Part shown: one piece after another, positions 33,150 through 43,065 of the stretch
How the letters are laid out: every line of letters starts with the position of its first letter
Position numbering within the stretch: the first letter of the stretch is position 1
Source of the DNA: Yersinia thracica
GTDB taxonomy: Bacteria > Pseudomonadota > Gammaproteobacteria > Enterobacterales > Enterobacteriaceae
Reading direction: 5' to 3'
Length of the DNA stretch: 64,000 nt
Assembly: GCF_902170565.1 (NCBI RefSeq)
Contig: NZ_CABHXX010000082.1
Location: 17,691-81,690 of the forward strand
Program-made: the position numbers and the translations under genes
The notes under the pieces: model-generated
What the model was told of the DNA's origin: nothing
The model's database searches: none
The model's input: the letters and a program-made list of their open reading frames with translations, nothing else

Positions 33150-34340
33150 ATGCTCAATAGAATTGTTATTGTCGGTGGTGGCACTGGCGGTACTATTTTA
33201 GCTAATTTATTAGCAGCTAAATTGCATCGGGATATTCTTGAAAGGAAAGTTGAATTAATACTTATTTCTGACTCTCCGGTTCACTACTATAAACCCGCTT
33301 TTATGTATGTCGCTTTTAATTTATTTTATAAACAAGAGTTGGAACGTTCACAACAAAGTTTATTACGGCCAGAAGTTACTTTTATTGTTGATAAAGCGGA
33401 GGATTTCGATTTATCTAAAAGAGAAATATCATGTCGTAGTGGGAAAAAATATAATTATGACTTTTTAGTGTTTGCGACAGGATGTGTTCCCCGGCCAGAT
33501 AGAATTGAGGGCCTGGCTGAAGCCGGCGATCATTTTTATCAATATGCCGCTTCTCATCAATTAGCTGATAAATTAGCGAAAATAGAGAAAGGCCGTATTT
33601 TTATCACCGTCTCCTTCCCGCAAACACCCAATGTACCCCATCAATGTGGCATTGCTCCGATAGAAACTACACTGATGTTGGATGACTATCTCCGCCGTCG
33701 TGGAGTGCGTAATACCATTGAAATTGTTTATACCTATCCCACGGTTTCTCAGCTGTTGCGTAATTGTCTTTTCTTACAAAGACCTACAGGGGAAGTTTTA
33801 CCCAATATTTTTGCCGCTAAAGGTATCAAGCACCAGCGCGGTTTTACGCTGCAAAAAATCGACCCCGATAAAAAGATTGCCTATTCCGCCGAGGGAGACG
33901 AGCAACCCTTTGATATCTTAATGAGTACTCCGCCGATTACCGCTGTGGATGCGGTGCGTAACACCGGATTGAGTGAATGGGATAACGGGGAGGGTTGGTT
34001 ACCGACTGACCACCAAACTCTGCAAGTCTATGGGCAGCCGGGGGTTTATGTTATTGGTGATACCGTTGACCTACCGATTAGCAAAGCAGGCGGTTCCTGT
34101 CATAACCAAGCGCCTGTTATTGCTGACAATATTGTCTCTGAGCTGCGCATCGGCTACCCAACCAGTCATTACGATGGAAAAGTACAAGCGCTGGCCCAAA
34201 TGGGGCTGAATGCGGGGATGCCGCTATGGTACGACTACCGCAATGATGTGATGCCAACACCACCGACCAAAGTGGGTGGAATGTTACGCAATGGTTTTAA
34301 CCGTGGCTTATATTGGGCCACTGTCCGTGGCCTGATTTAA
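33150..34340 (+). CDS. SQR-like FAD/NAD(P)-binding oxidoreductase
   Basis: A 396-residue flavoprotein of the sulfide:quinone oxidoreductase/FCC-flavoprotein group. VGGGTGG (8-14) is the FAD dinucleotide motif and VYVIGDTVDLP (about 299-309) the second FAD segment. Cys166 in VPHQCGIAPIE lines up with the first redox cysteine of SQR, and Cys112 in ATGCVPR with the third. The C-terminal redox cysteine seems absent: ALAQMG stands where SQRs have a Cys, though Cys317 lies nearby in GGSCHNQ. A polar or altered activity is therefore possible. The gene is visibly richer in A/T than its neighbours, which suggests transfer. It heads a three-gene operon with DUF1641 and MGL. Confidence 0.8.
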   Translation: MLNRIVIVGGGTGGTILANLLAAKLHRDILERKVELILISDSPVHYYKPAFMYVAFNLFYKQELERSQQSLLRPEVTFIVDKAEDFDLSKREISCRSGKKYNYDFLVFATGCVPRPDRIEGLAEAGDHFYQYAASHQLADKLAKIEKGRIFITVSFPQTPNVPHQCGIAPIETTLMLDDYLRRRGVRNTIEIVYTYPTVSQLLRNCLFLQRPTGEVLPNIFAAKGIKHQRGFTLQKIDPDKKIAYSAEGDEQPFDILMSTPPITAVDAVRNTGLSEWDNGEGWLPTDHQTLQVYGQPGVYVIGDTVDLPISKAGGSCHNQAPVIADNIVSELRIGYPTSHYDGKVQALAQMGLNAGMPLWYDYRNDVMPTPPTKVGGMLRNGFNRGLYWATVRGLI

Positions 34341-34351
34341 TAAGAGAAAAT

Positions 34352-34756
34352 ATGAGCGAACATCAATCAGATGAAAGTCATGTTGATAAAGAAATAATGC
34401 CTGAAGCCGATTTCACGCAATTGCTTAATAAATTACAGCCCTTATTAGCGGGAGGGCGATTAAATAACGCAGTAGATATATTGTCATTGTTATCTGATGT
34501 GGTTGATATTGCAGATAATGCATTGGTCGAGAAACTGGCTGGTGTATTCGAAGGCATTGTTGCCGTTGGTTGGGAGAGTGGTAGTGCATTAAGGATGGCG
34601 AATACTGAGCTGCGACTTAATCAAGAGGCAGTTAATTACCGTTCATTATATTCTTTATTTCGCGACCGAGACACATTAGTCGGTATTACGTTGTTATTAC
34701 GGACGTTACAGATAATTGGTCAAAGAATTAATGCTACAAAAATATCGCCACCTTAA
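34352..34756 (+). CDS. DUF1641 family protein
   Basis: A 134-residue, mainly helical protein without signal peptide. The C-terminal part, LYSLFRDRDTLVGITLLLRTLQIIGQRI, has the pattern of DUF1641 (relatives read LLRDPEVQRGLGFLLALL). DUF1641 genes often stand beside SQR-like flavoproteins, so it is probably a partner or membrane adaptor of the preceding protein; that role is inferred. The ATG at 34352 follows AAGAG and lies 11 bases after the upstream stop, so the two are co-transcribed. A longer frame from 34313 overlaps the previous gene and is unlikely. Confidence 0.78.
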   Translation: MSEHQSDESHVDKEIMPEADFTQLLNKLQPLLAGGRLNNAVDILSLLSDVVDIADNALVEKLAGVFEGIVAVGWESGSALRMANTELRLNQEAVNYRSLYSLFRDRDTLVGITLLLRTLQIIGQRINATKISPP

Positions 34757-34786
34757 AGTTATAAGCTACTTTATGAGGATATAGAG

Positions 34787-36013
34787 ATGTCGATGCAATC
34801 AGCAAAGTCTTTTTCTACTCAGGCTATTCATTATGGTTATCACCCTCAAGAGCATTTAGGCGCATTATCGCCACCAGTTTATATGAGCTCAACTTTCACT
34901 TTCCCCAGTGCGGAATACGGTGGGGCTTGTTTTGCCGGAACAGAGAAAGGTTATTTTTACTCAAGAATCAGTAACCCAACATTAGATTTATTGGAGCGCC
35001 GTATTGCCATACTGGAAGGCGGTGAGGCGGCAGTCTCTTTTTCATCCGGGATGGGGGCTATTACGGCTTGCTGTTGGACGTTTCTTAAACCGGGTGATGA
35101 AATCATTGTCGACCAAACCATTTATGGCTGCACTTATGCTTATTTTCATCATGGATTGGCGCGATTTGGGGTGAAAATTACCCACGTAGATTTAACTGAT
35201 TCGCGAAAACTGGCTGCGGCCATTTCAGAACAAACCAGGTTGGTTTATTGCGAAACTCCAGCTAATCCGAATATGCGAATTGTAGATATCGCGGCGCTAA
35301 GCCAAATTACCCGTGCTAATGACGCGCTCTTTATCGTGGATAACACCTACTGCACCCCCTATTTGCAAACACCTTTGGCGCTAGGTGCGGATATTGTCGT
35401 GCATTCTGCGACCAAATATTTGGGCGGGCACGGTGATTTGTTAGCGGGATTAGTGGTAACGCGCAAAAATCTGGCAGACCAAATTCGCCTGGTGGGGTTA
35501 AAAGATATGAATGGCGCGGTATTATCTGCGCAGGATGCAGCACTGATTTTACGCGGGATGAAAACACTGGCTGTACGTATGGAAAGGCACTGCGCTAGCG
35601 CCCAAACTATTGCTGAAAAGTTATCTCAGCATCCATTGGTTGAGCAGATTTATTATCCCGGATTACCAAACTTTCCCCAGCATGAGTTGGTCAAGCGGCA
35701 AATGACAGGGGCTGGCGGCATGATTGCTTTTGAACTTCGTGGCGGCATGGCGGCGGGTATCGCCTTTCTCAATGCGCTACAACTCATTTATCGTGCGGTC
35801 AGTTTGGGCGACTGTGAAACATTAGCGCAGCACCCGGCCAGCATGACGCATTCCTCCTATACTCCGGAAGAGCGGCGTCATCATTTAATTAGCGATGGGT
35901 TAATTCGACTATCGGTGGGGTTAGAGGATGTGGAGGATCTATTAAATGATTTACTTCAGGCATTAGAGGTCGCAAAGACAATCCATGGAAATGCCGAGTT
36001 AATCGCTGATTGA
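34787..36013 (+). CDS. megL: Methionine gamma-lyase
   Basis: A PLP enzyme that cleaves methionine to methanethiol, ammonia and 2-oxobutyrate; such enzymes also release sulfide from homocysteine or cysteine. The PLP lysine is in HSATKYLGGHGD. Two features separate it from cystathionine gamma-synthase and lyase: the active-site Cys in IYGCTYAYFHHG (Cys116 of the Pseudomonas enzyme) and GLKDMNGAVLS (Lys240-Asp241). The closing block HPASMTHSSYTPEERRHH is conserved. It has 408 residues, close to the Pseudomonas and Citrobacter enzymes. GAGG precedes the ATG, 30 bases after DUF1641. Confidence 0.9.
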   Translation: MSMQSAKSFSTQAIHYGYHPQEHLGALSPPVYMSSTFTFPSAEYGGACFAGTEKGYFYSRISNPTLDLLERRIAILEGGEAAVSFSSGMGAITACCWTFLKPGDEIIVDQTIYGCTYAYFHHGLARFGVKITHVDLTDSRKLAAAISEQTRLVYCETPANPNMRIVDIAALSQITRANDALFIVDNTYCTPYLQTPLALGADIVVHSATKYLGGHGDLLAGLVVTRKNLADQIRLVGLKDMNGAVLSAQDAALILRGMKTLAVRMERHCASAQTIAEKLSQHPLVEQIYYPGLPNFPQHELVKRQMTGAGGMIAFELRGGMAAGIAFLNALQLIYRAVSLGDCETLAQHPASMTHSSYTPEERRHHLISDGLIRLSVGLEDVEDLLNDLLQALEVAKTIHGNAELIAD

Positions 36014-36051
36014 GAGGGGAAACCTTATCGCTTACTTTTCCAATTTAACCG

Positions 36052-36079
36052 GGTTAATCTGCTATTTTGCAGATTAACC
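36052..36079 (+). terminator. Hairpin after the methionine gamma-lyase gene
   Basis: A perfect 11-bp stem, GGTTAATCTGC (36052-36062) and GCAGATTAACC (36069-36079), with a six-base loop lies 38 bases after the stop. No T run follows, so it is a terminator-like or mRNA-stabilising hairpin. Confidence 0.55.
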
Positions 36080-36242
36080 TATTGTTATCGATTACTTATT
36101 CCTGCGAGATTAATCCGAATCTCGTCACAATGCCCCACCTGACTCACATCTCTAACACCACCATCGTGCAGATCATTCACCGCCCGTTATCATTAATCAT
36201 TACCCGAATGATTCGGCAATAATGCATAAAGGAAGATAAACA

Positions 36243-36767
36243 ATGAAATTGAAATACTTACTGTTACCGGCGATGCTTTTCTCCGGCAGTTTATTGGCGG
36301 CAGATGTTACCGTCACAATGAATGAAGCGCTGCCAACGGGCAATGGTAAGGCGCTGGGTACAGTTACCCTGACCGAAACCCCTTATGGATTATTGTTCAC
36401 GCCAAATCTGACTGGGCTGGTTGCGGGGGTTCATGGTTTCCATCTCCATGAAAATCCACGTTGTGCGCCGGGGCAGAAAGACGGTAAAGCGGTGCCCGCA
36501 TTGGCTGCGGGCGGCCATTTCGACCCGCAAAAAACCGGGACGCACCTTGGGCCTTATAGTGATAAAGGGCATTTGGGTGACCTGCCGGGGCTGGTGGTCA
36601 ATGCCGATGGCACTGCGACCTACCAAGTATTGGCTCCACGTCTGAAATCGTTATCAGAGGTGAAACAACATGCGCTAATGATTCATGCTGGTGGTGATAA
36701 CTATGCCGACCATCCAATGCCTTTGGGTGGTGGCGGTGCGCGAATGGCTTGTGGTGTCATCGAGTAA
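36243..36767 (+). CDS. sodC: Periplasmic Cu/Zn superoxide dismutase
   Basis: SodC removes superoxide in the periplasm. A signal peptide, residues 1-20 (MKLKYLLLPAMLFSGSLLA), is followed by the bacterial Cu/Zn SOD fold. Copper and zinc ligands are in HGFHLHENPRC, AGGHFDPQKTGTHLGPYSDKGHLGD and ALMIHAGGDNY; the disulfide partners are Cys in NPRCAP and near the end in RMACGVIE. The length of 174 residues is standard. GGAAG precedes the ATG. In E. coli this gene is elsewhere; here it is inserted between eno and queE with the MGL operon. Confidence 0.95.
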   Translation: MKLKYLLLPAMLFSGSLLAADVTVTMNEALPTGNGKALGTVTLTETPYGLLFTPNLTGLVAGVHGFHLHENPRCAPGQKDGKAVPALAAGGHFDPQKTGTHLGPYSDKGHLGDLPGLVVNADGTATYQVLAPRLKSLSEVKQHALMIHAGGDNYADHPMPLGGGGARMACGVIE

Positions 36768-36870
36768 CGGCCTGATACAAACAAACTGGTAGCCTCGGTG
36801 TTACCCGTTTGGTCACAGCCAGGGAATCTGCGATAATCGCGCATTGGTTTGAATCACGATAGAGATGCTA

Positions 36871-37542
36871 ATGCAGTACCCGATTAATGAAATGTTCCAG
36901 ACCTTGCAGGGCGAGGGTTACTTCACCGGCGTACCGGCGATTTTCGTGCGTTTGCAGGGCTGCCCAGTAGGTTGTAGCTGGTGCGACACCAAACATACCT
37001 GGGAAAAAGAGGCCGATCGGGAAGTCGATATGCAGCGCATCATGGTAAAAACTGCGGAAAGTGATCTCTGGGGAACAGCCAGCGAGCAGCAGTTATTGGA
37101 TATTTTCCGTCAACAAGGATATACCGCCCGCCATGTAGTGATAACTGGGGGGGAGCCAGCGATTTACGATTTGCTTCCTTTAACATCTCAGTTGGAGCAA
37201 GCCGGTTACAGTTGCCAAATTGAAACTAGCGGGACTCATGAAGTGCAGTGTTCGGCGACCACGTGGGTGACGGTTTCGCCAAAAGTGAATATGCGCGGCG
37301 GCCTAAAAGTATTACCGCAGGCATTACAGCGCGCAGATGAAATTAAGCACCCGGTGGGGCGTTTACGGGATATCGAAGCACTGGAAGCACTGCTGGTAAC
37401 ACTGACGGATGACAAAAAGCGGATTATTGCTTTGCAGCCGATTAGTCAGAAAGAAGAAGCCACTAAGCTCTGCATTGAAACCTGTATCGCCAAGAATTGG
37501 CGGCTCTCCATGCAGACGCATAAATACCTAAACATAGCTTAA
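36871..37542 (+). CDS. queE: 7-carboxy-7-deazaguanine synthase
   Basis: A radical-SAM enzyme of queuosine biosynthesis that forms the 7-deazapurine ring from the product of QueD. The cluster motif CPVGCSWC (CxxxCxxC) is at residues 31-38. GEGYFTGVPAIFVRLQG precedes it and TGGEPAIYD binds SAM. The start MQYPINEMF at 36871 matches E. coli and gives 223 residues; an ATG at 36865 would add two. It is convergent with queD, the enzyme of the preceding step. gluQ at the left edge acts on the finished queuosine. Confidence 0.96.
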   Translation: MQYPINEMFQTLQGEGYFTGVPAIFVRLQGCPVGCSWCDTKHTWEKEADREVDMQRIMVKTAESDLWGTASEQQLLDIFRQQGYTARHVVITGGEPAIYDLLPLTSQLEQAGYSCQIETSGTHEVQCSATTWVTVSPKVNMRGGLKVLPQALQRADEIKHPVGRLRDIEALEALLVTLTDDKKRIIALQPISQKEEATKLCIETCIAKNWRLSMQTHKYLNIA

Positions 37543-37575
37543 AGTGCAGGGCGTGGCAGCGCCCTGACGAATGAT

Positions 37576-37935
37576 TTAACCGCGGTAAACACAACCCGCC
37601 GAGCAGGTCTCTTTTACCATGACGGCGCTGAGTTCTGGTAATTGCGGTTTAAGCTGCTGCCAAATCCAACAGGCCAGCACTTCACTGGTCGGGTTTTCCA
37701 GACCGGGAATGTCATTCAGATAGTGATGATCCAAACGTTCCCAAATTGGCTTGAATGCAGCCTTGAGATCAGCAAAGTCCATCACCCAGCCGGAGTGAGC
37801 ATCAACTTCACCTGTGACCTCAATACGGATCATAAATGAATGGCCGTGCAAACGACCACATTTGTGGCCCTCTGGGACATGGGGCAACAAGTGGGCGGCT
37901 TCAAACTGAAAATCTTTAAATAGGGTGGTGCTCAT
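37576..37935 (-). CDS. queD: 6-carboxytetrahydropterin synthase
   Basis: QueD converts dihydroneopterin triphosphate to 6-carboxytetrahydropterin in queuosine synthesis. The zinc histidines are in FEAAHLLP and GRLHGHSF, with the catalytic Cys in [10 protein letters not shown] and DHHYLND further on. At 119 residues it has the family length. It is transcribed towards queE and away from cysJ. Confidence 0.96.
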   Translation of the reverse strand: MSTTLFKDFQFEAAHLLPHVPEGHKCGRLHGHSFMIRIEVTGEVDAHSGWVMDFADLKAAFKPIWERLDHHYLNDIPGLENPTSEVLACWIWQQLKPQLPELSAVMVKETCSAGCVYRG

Positions 37936-38321
37936 AATTCTGACCTTATTGACTCAAAAAACCGCCGCATAGTACCGGAAAGCATGGATACTGGCTATGA
38001 ATGCGCGTAGCTGTATGCCCTATTGGGCTGGATGAATTTTGCTTATCTTCAACCTATTTCACTGATTTTTATACAGATGTAATTAATTTATGGCGAAATA
38101 TCAGTGGGCAAAAATTTCCTAATAAGTTGAACACTTTAACTCATATCTATTACCTGAAAAACCACTTAGTCGTTTTGGTTATTTATTATTTCCATTGCTT
38201 CTTTAATTGTTATTATCGGGATGGTTAACCTTACAAACTATCAAGACTTTTGAGCGCAAACTGTTCGCACTGATAGCTGTCCGTGCCTATCGTGGCTAAG
38301 CATAAAGGAATTAGTACTGCA
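37936..38321 (+). promoter_or_regulatory. queD-cysJ intergenic region, probable cysJIH control region
   Basis: A 386-bp A/T-rich gap between divergent queD and cysJ. No convincing gene is present. In enterobacteria cysJIH is activated by CysB from such a region; CysB sites are too degenerate to assign by eye, so the call rests on position. AAGGA at 38305 is the likely cysJ ribosome binding site. Confidence 0.4.
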
Positions 38322-40124
38322 ATGACGACTCAGGTTCCTCCTACTTCTTTACTCCCGCTATCGCCGGAGCAGTTGGCCCGCTTGCAAGCCGCGGTTGGTG
38401 AGTTTTCTCCCACCCAAATGGCATGGTTATCTGGCTACTTCTGGGGCATGGTTAACCAACAACCTGGCGCGGTTGTTGCTCCTGCTGTGGCCGCCCCAGC
38501 AGCGGCGATCACCCTGATTTCTGCTTCCCAAACCGGCAATGCGCGGCGTTTGGCTGAACAGTTACGCGACGACCTTTTAGCCGCCAAACTTAACGTCAAT
38601 CTGGTTAATGCCGGTGATTATAAGTTTAAACAGATAGCCCAAGAACGTTTGCTGGTGATTGTTGCTTCCACCCAAGGCGAAGGCGAACCCGCCGAAGAGG
38701 CTGTGGCGCTGCATAAGTTCTTATTCTCTAAAAAAGCGCCTAAATTGCCAGAAACCGCCTTTGCGGTGTTTGGCTTAGGCGATACTTCCTATGAGCATTT
38801 TTGTCAGGCGGGCAAAGATTTCGACAACAAATTGGCTGAGTTGGGCGCGCAGCGGTTAGTTGAAAGAGTGGATGCTGATGTGGAATATCAAGGATCAGCC
38901 CAACAGTGGCGTCAGCAGGTTGTGGCGGCCTTGCAAGCCAGAGTGCCAGCCCAATCAACAGCGGCGGCGGCGGTCACACAAAGTGGTGTGGTCGATGAAA
39001 TGACCTCCAGCCCTTATAGCAAAACCGCGCCACTTACCGCGCAGTTATCGGTACAGCAAAAAGTCACGGGGCGTCATTCTGAAAAAGATGTGCGCCACAT
39101 TGAAATTGATTTAGGGGACTCCGGGCTGCGCTATCAGCCGGGTGATGCTCTGGGGGTCTGGTTTGATAATGACCCGGCACTGGTCGATGAGTTGCTGGCG
39201 CTATTGTGGCTTAAAGGTGATGAGCCGGTCAGTATTGATGGGCAGAATATATTGGTGTCACAAGCGCTGCGTAGCCATCTTGAACTGACGCAAAATACCA
39301 CGGTGATTGTCGATAAATACGCCGCACTGTCCCGTGATGAGAAATTGATTGCTTTGCTGGCGGATAAACCGGCGCTGCAACATTACGCCAAGAACACCCC
39401 GATTGTGGATATGGTTCGTCAGGCCCCCTCTGATCTGAATGCCGATCAATTGGTTGCACTGTTGCGGCCACTAACTCCTCGCCTCTATTCCATTGCCTCC
39501 TCACAAGCTGAAACTGAGAATGAAGTGCATATTACCGTCGGTGTGGTGCGCTATGAGATTGATGGCCATCCACGTGCTGGCGGTGCTTCGGGGTATCTGG
39601 CGGACAGACTGGCAGTGGATGACGATATTCGCATCTTTATCGAACATAACGATAACTTCCGTTTACCGGCTAACCCAGAAACTCCAGTGATAATGATTGG
39701 GCCGGGAACCGGCATCGCGCCTTTCCGCGCCTTTATGCAGCAGCGCGAAGCCGATGGAGCCACGGGCAAGAACTGGCTACTTTTCGGTAACCCACATTTC
39801 ACTGAAGATTTTCTCTATCAGGTTGAATGGCAACGTTATGTCAAAGACGGCTTGCTGACCCGCATTGATCTGGCCTGGTCGCGCGATCAAGCCCATAAAA
39901 TATATGTACAAGACAAACTGCGCGAGCAAGGTGCAGAACTGTGGGACTGGATCCAACAAGGTGCCCACATTTACGTCTGTGGCGATGCCAACCGCATGGC
40001 TAAAGATGTTGAGCAAGTTTTACTGGACGTGGTGGCTCTGCACGGCGCGATGGATGCTGAGCAGGCTGATGAATATTTAAGTGAGCTGCGCCTGGCGCGC
40101 CGTTATCAGCGGGATGTGTACTGA
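38322..40124 (+). CDS. cysJ: Sulfite reductase, flavoprotein alpha subunit
   Basis: CysJ passes electrons from NADPH through FAD and FMN to CysI. The FMN-binding flavodoxin domain (about 60-200) contains [17 protein letters not shown]; the FAD/NADPH domain contains [16 protein letters not shown]-type FMN contact region (here [10 protein letters not shown]), and [16 protein letters not shown]; the C-terminus RRYQRDVY is conserved. The start [13 protein letters not shown] at 38322 gives 600 residues, close to E. coli's 599; an in-frame ATG at 38283 is not supported. It overlaps cysI by one base. Confidence 0.97.
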   Translation: MTTQVPPTSLLPLSPEQLARLQAAVGEFSPTQMAWLSGYFWGMVNQQPGAVVAPAVAAPAAAITLISASQTGNARRLAEQLRDDLLAAKLNVNLVNAGDYKFKQIAQERLLVIVASTQGEGEPAEEAVALHKFLFSKKAPKLPETAFAVFGLGDTSYEHFCQAGKDFDNKLAELGAQRLVERVDADVEYQGSAQQWRQQVVAALQARVPAQSTAAAAVTQSGVVDEMTSSPYSKTAPLTAQLSVQQKVTGRHSEKDVRHIEIDLGDSGLRYQPGDALGVWFDNDPALVDELLALLWLKGDEPVSIDGQNILVSQALRSHLELTQNTTVIVDKYAALSRDEKLIALLADKPALQHYAKNTPIVDMVRQAPSDLNADQLVALLRPLTPRLYSIASSQAETENEVHITVGVVRYEIDGHPRAGGASGYLADRLAVDDDIRIFIEHNDNFRLPANPETPVIMIGPGTGIAPFRAFMQQREADGATGKNWLLFGNPHFTEDFLYQVEWQRYVKDGLLTRIDLAWSRDQAHKIYVQDKLREQGAELWDWIQQGAHIYVCGDANRMAKDVEQVLLDVVALHGAMDAEQADEYLSELRLARRYQRDVY

Positions 40125-41854
40125 TGAATGAAAAACACCCAGGGCCATTGGTTGTTGCTGGAAAGCTTTCCGACGGCGAGCGCATGAAGTCACAGAGCAA
40201 TTTCCTCCGCGGGACGATTGCAGAGGATTTGAATGACGGGCTGACCGGCGGTTTCAACGGCGATAACTTCCTACTGATTCGCTTCCACGGAATGTATCAG
40301 CAAGATGACCGCGATATCCGCGCTGAACGGACGGAACAGAAGCTTGAACCTCGTCATGCCATGATGCTGCGCTGCCGTTTGCCCGGCGGGATTATTACTC
40401 CGCAACAGTGGCTAGGTATTGATAAATTTGCTGCGGATAACACCTTATACGGCAGCATCCGTATCACTAACCGCCAGACATTCCAGTTTCATGGCATTCT
40501 GAAAGGAAATGTGAAACCGGCTCACCAGTTGCTCAATCAATTGGGCTTGGATGCATTGGCGACGGCAAATGATGTTAACCGTAACGTACTCTGTACCTCA
40601 AACCCAGTGGAATCAGTGCTCCATCAGGAAGCCTACGAATGGGCGAAGAAGATTTCTGAACATTTGTTACCGCGCACTCGTGCTTATGCTGAAATCTGGC
40701 TGGATGCAGAAAAAGTCGCGACCACCGATGAAGAACCGATCCTCGGTGCGACTTATTTACCGCGCAAATTTAAAACTACAGTCGTCATTCCGCCGCAAAA
40801 TGATGTTGATCTCCATGCCAATGACCTCAACTTTGTTGCGGTGGCGGAGAAAGGCAAGTTGGTCGGTTTTAACGTGTTGGTTGGCGGTGGGTTATCCATT
40901 GCTCACGGTGATAAGAATACTTACCCACGTAAAGCCAGTGAATTCGGCTATATCCCGTTACAACACACTTTGGCGATTGCAGAGGCGGTGGTGACCACTC
41001 AGCGTGACTGGGGCAACCGCACTGATCGTAAGAATGCTAAAACCAAATATACGCTAGAGCGCGTCGGTGTTGATGTGTTTAAGGCCGAAGTTGAAAAGCG
41101 CGCGGGTGTGAGTTTCTCGGCTATCAAACCTTATCAATTTACTGGCCGCGGTGATCGCATCGGTTGGGTGAAAGGTATTGATAAAAAGTGGCATTTGACC
41201 CTATTTATCGAAAATGGCCGTTTGCTGGATTACCCCGGTCGCAGTCTGAAAACCGGTGTGGCAGAAATTGCCAAAATCCATCAGGGCGATTTCCGTTTAA
41301 CCGCTAATCAGAACCTGATTGTGGCGGGGGTGCCGGAAAAAGACAAAGCGCGCATTGAAGCATTGGCCCGTGAGCACGGCTTGATGGATGACAATGTCAG
41401 CCCGCAGCGTGAAAACTCGATGGCCTGTGTTTCGTTCCCAACTTGCCCATTGGCAATGGCTGAAGCTGAACGTTTCTTGCCGGAATTTGTCACCCGCATT
41501 GAAGGTATTTTACAGCAACATGGTTTGCCCGATGAACATATTGTGATGCGAGTCACCGGCTGTCCGAATGGTTGCGGCCGTGCTTTGCTGGCTGAAGTGG
41601 GGCTGGTGGGCAAAGCCATGGGGCGCTATAACCTGCATCTGGGCGGCAACCGTGAAGGCACGCGGATACCGCGCATGTACCGTGAAAACATTACCGAAGA
41701 TGAAATTCTGGCGATTACCGACCAGTTAGTCGGGCGCTGGGCTAAGGAACGCCATACTGATGAGGGTTTCGGTGATTTTGTTATTCGTGTCGGTGTTATT
41801 GCTCCGGTGATAGATTCAGCCCGCGACTTTTATGATGTTCAGGAGGCGGTGTGA
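40124..41854 (+). CDS. cysI: Sulfite reductase, hemoprotein beta subunit
   Basis: CysI reduces sulfite to sulfide by six electrons at a siroheme coupled to a 4Fe-4S cluster. The four cluster cysteines are in [18 protein letters not shown] and [10 protein letters not shown], near residues 430-490. Substrate-contact arginines and lysines lie in [15 protein letters not shown]. The length of 576 residues is close to E. coli's 570. Its siroheme comes from CysG, encoded 2.9 kb downstream. The start shares one base with the cysJ stop and the end overlaps cysH by four bases. Confidence 0.97.
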   Translation: MNEKHPGPLVVAGKLSDGERMKSQSNFLRGTIAEDLNDGLTGGFNGDNFLLIRFHGMYQQDDRDIRAERTEQKLEPRHAMMLRCRLPGGIITPQQWLGIDKFAADNTLYGSIRITNRQTFQFHGILKGNVKPAHQLLNQLGLDALATANDVNRNVLCTSNPVESVLHQEAYEWAKKISEHLLPRTRAYAEIWLDAEKVATTDEEPILGATYLPRKFKTTVVIPPQNDVDLHANDLNFVAVAEKGKLVGFNVLVGGGLSIAHGDKNTYPRKASEFGYIPLQHTLAIAEAVVTTQRDWGNRTDRKNAKTKYTLERVGVDVFKAEVEKRAGVSFSAIKPYQFTGRGDRIGWVKGIDKKWHLTLFIENGRLLDYPGRSLKTGVAEIAKIHQGDFRLTANQNLIVAGVPEKDKARIEALAREHGLMDDNVSPQRENSMACVSFPTCPLAMAEAERFLPEFVTRIEGILQQHGLPDEHIVMRVTGCPNGCGRALLAEVGLVGKAMGRYNLHLGGNREGTRIPRMYRENITEDEILAITDQLVGRWAKERHTDEGFGDFVIRVGVIAPVIDSARDFYDVQEAV

Positions 41855-42585
41855 GTCAATTCAATCTCAATGAACTTAATGCGCTGCCGAAAGCGGAACA
41901 AGCCGCGGCATTGGCGCTGGTTAATGGGCAACTGGAGCATTTAACCGCGCAAGAGCGCGTCAGTTGGGCATTAGAAAATCTGCCCGGTGAGTTTGTGCTC
42001 TCTTCCAGTTTTGGTATTCAGGCGGCAGTTTGCTTGCATTTGGTGACGCGGCAGCGCCCTGATATCCCGGTGATCCTCACGGATACCGGCTATCTGTTCC
42101 CGGAAACTTATCAGTTTATTGATTCTCTCACTGAAAAACTTCAGCTTAATTTGCAAGTGTTTCGCGCCCCTCAAAGCCCGGCCTGGCAAGAAGCTCGCTA
42201 TGGCAAATTGTGGGAACAGGGTGTTGAGGGGATTGAGCGCTATAACGACCTGAATAAAGTTGAGCCGATGAACCGCGCACTGGAAACTTTAGGTGCTCAA
42301 ACCTGGTTTGCCGGCCTGCGCCGTGAGCAATCGGGTAGCCGGGCAAAATTACCCGTTTTAGCCATTGCGCGCGGAGTGTTCAAATTGCTTCCTATCATTG
42401 ATTGGGATAACCGCCAAGTTTATCAGTATTTGACCCAAAATGGCCTGAGTTACCATCCATTGTGGGAGCAGGGTTATTTATCTGTCGGCGATACCCATAC
42501 AACCCGTAAATGGGAGCCGGGCATGAGCGAAGAAGAAACGCGCTTCTTTGGCCTAAAACGTGAATGCGGTCTGCATGAAAGCTGA
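41851..42585 (+). CDS. cysH: Phosphoadenosine phosphosulfate (PAPS) reductase
   Basis: CysH reduces PAPS to sulfite using thioredoxin. Conserved parts are the PP-loop region [15 protein letters not shown], the [13 protein letters not shown] segment, [11 protein letters not shown], and the catalytic cysteine in the closing KRECGLHES. It starts at GTG 41851, overlapping the cysI stop (GTGA) and preceded by a perfect AGGAGG at 41841. The length of 244 residues is standard. It ends the cysJIH operon at the terminator at 42605. Confidence 0.97.
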   Translation: MSQFNLNELNALPKAEQAAALALVNGQLEHLTAQERVSWALENLPGEFVLSSSFGIQAAVCLHLVTRQRPDIPVILTDTGYLFPETYQFIDSLTEKLQLNLQVFRAPQSPAWQEARYGKLWEQGVEGIERYNDLNKVEPMNRALETLGAQTWFAGLRREQSGSRAKLPVLAIARGVFKLLPIIDWDNRQVYQYLTQNGLSYHPLWEQGYLSVGDTHTTRKWEPGMSEEETRFFGLKRECGLHES

Positions 42586-42604
42586 GTGCGACTGATTGAG
42601 AATA

Positions 42605-42629
42605 GGGGCGCAAATAGCGCCCATTTTTT
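42605..42629 (+). terminator. Rho-independent terminator after cysH
   Basis: GGGCGC (42606-42611) pairs with GCGCCC (42617-42622) across a five-base loop, followed by six T. It ends the cysJIH transcript before convergent hicB. Confidence 0.9.
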
Positions 42630-42636
42630 GCGGTGA

Positions 42637-43044
42637 TTAACGGGCAATTCGCTCTCGAGCCAACTCCGCCAAGAACTGACTACGATTCCTATAACCACGG
42701 TGGGTGGCGATAAATTTATCGATCGCAGTGAGTAGATTCTGCGACATTGTCAGATTAAATTTTATGGCCTTACTTTCATATTTGGCCGGATCTATCTCAA
42801 CAAATCCTAAAATCCCGCCATCCTCTCTTAACCGCGGATCGCCAATATAGCGGTGAGGATCTTGGGGGGGGAGGGGTAATGGAAAACCCTCATCCATTAA
42901 TGCTTCAATATGAACAGCAAAGGCTTCTTCAGCATTTTTGCTAATATCAGCAAAGGTATTGCCCGCAAAAAAGCAGCTGTCGATATCAGGAAAATAGCCG
43001 TCGAATCCGTCCACGGTACTGAAGATGAAAATAGGGTAGATCAT
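42637..43044 (-). CDS. hicB: HicB antitoxin
   Basis: The antitoxin and autorepressor of the HicAB type II system. The N-terminal partial RNase H-like domain (about 1-75) reads MIYPIFIFSTVDGFDGYFPD with GCTFAGNTFADISKNAEEA-like features (here CFFAGNTFADISKNAEEA). The C-terminal part, SQNLLTAIDKFIATHRG and RNRSQFLAELARE, looks like a ribbon-helix-helix DNA-binding domain. The ATG at 43044 has GGGAG six bases upstream and yields 135 residues; a start at 43062 is less likely. It lies 21 bases after hicA, in the usual toxin-first order. Confidence 0.9.
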   Translation of the reverse strand: MIYPIFIFSTVDGFDGYFPDIDSCFFAGNTFADISKNAEEAFAVHIEALMDEGFPLPLPPQDPHRYIGDPRLREDGGILGFVEIDPAKYESKAIKFNLTMSQNLLTAIDKFIATHRGYRNRSQFLAELARERIAR

Positions 43045-43065
43045 GGTTAACTCCCTAAGCATTGT

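Noticed and set aside
38001..38228. Possible 75-residue gene between queD and cysJ
   Set aside because: No ribosome binding site, composition follows the A/T-rich intergenic background, and the product resembles no family I know. The region is better read as the cysJIH control region.
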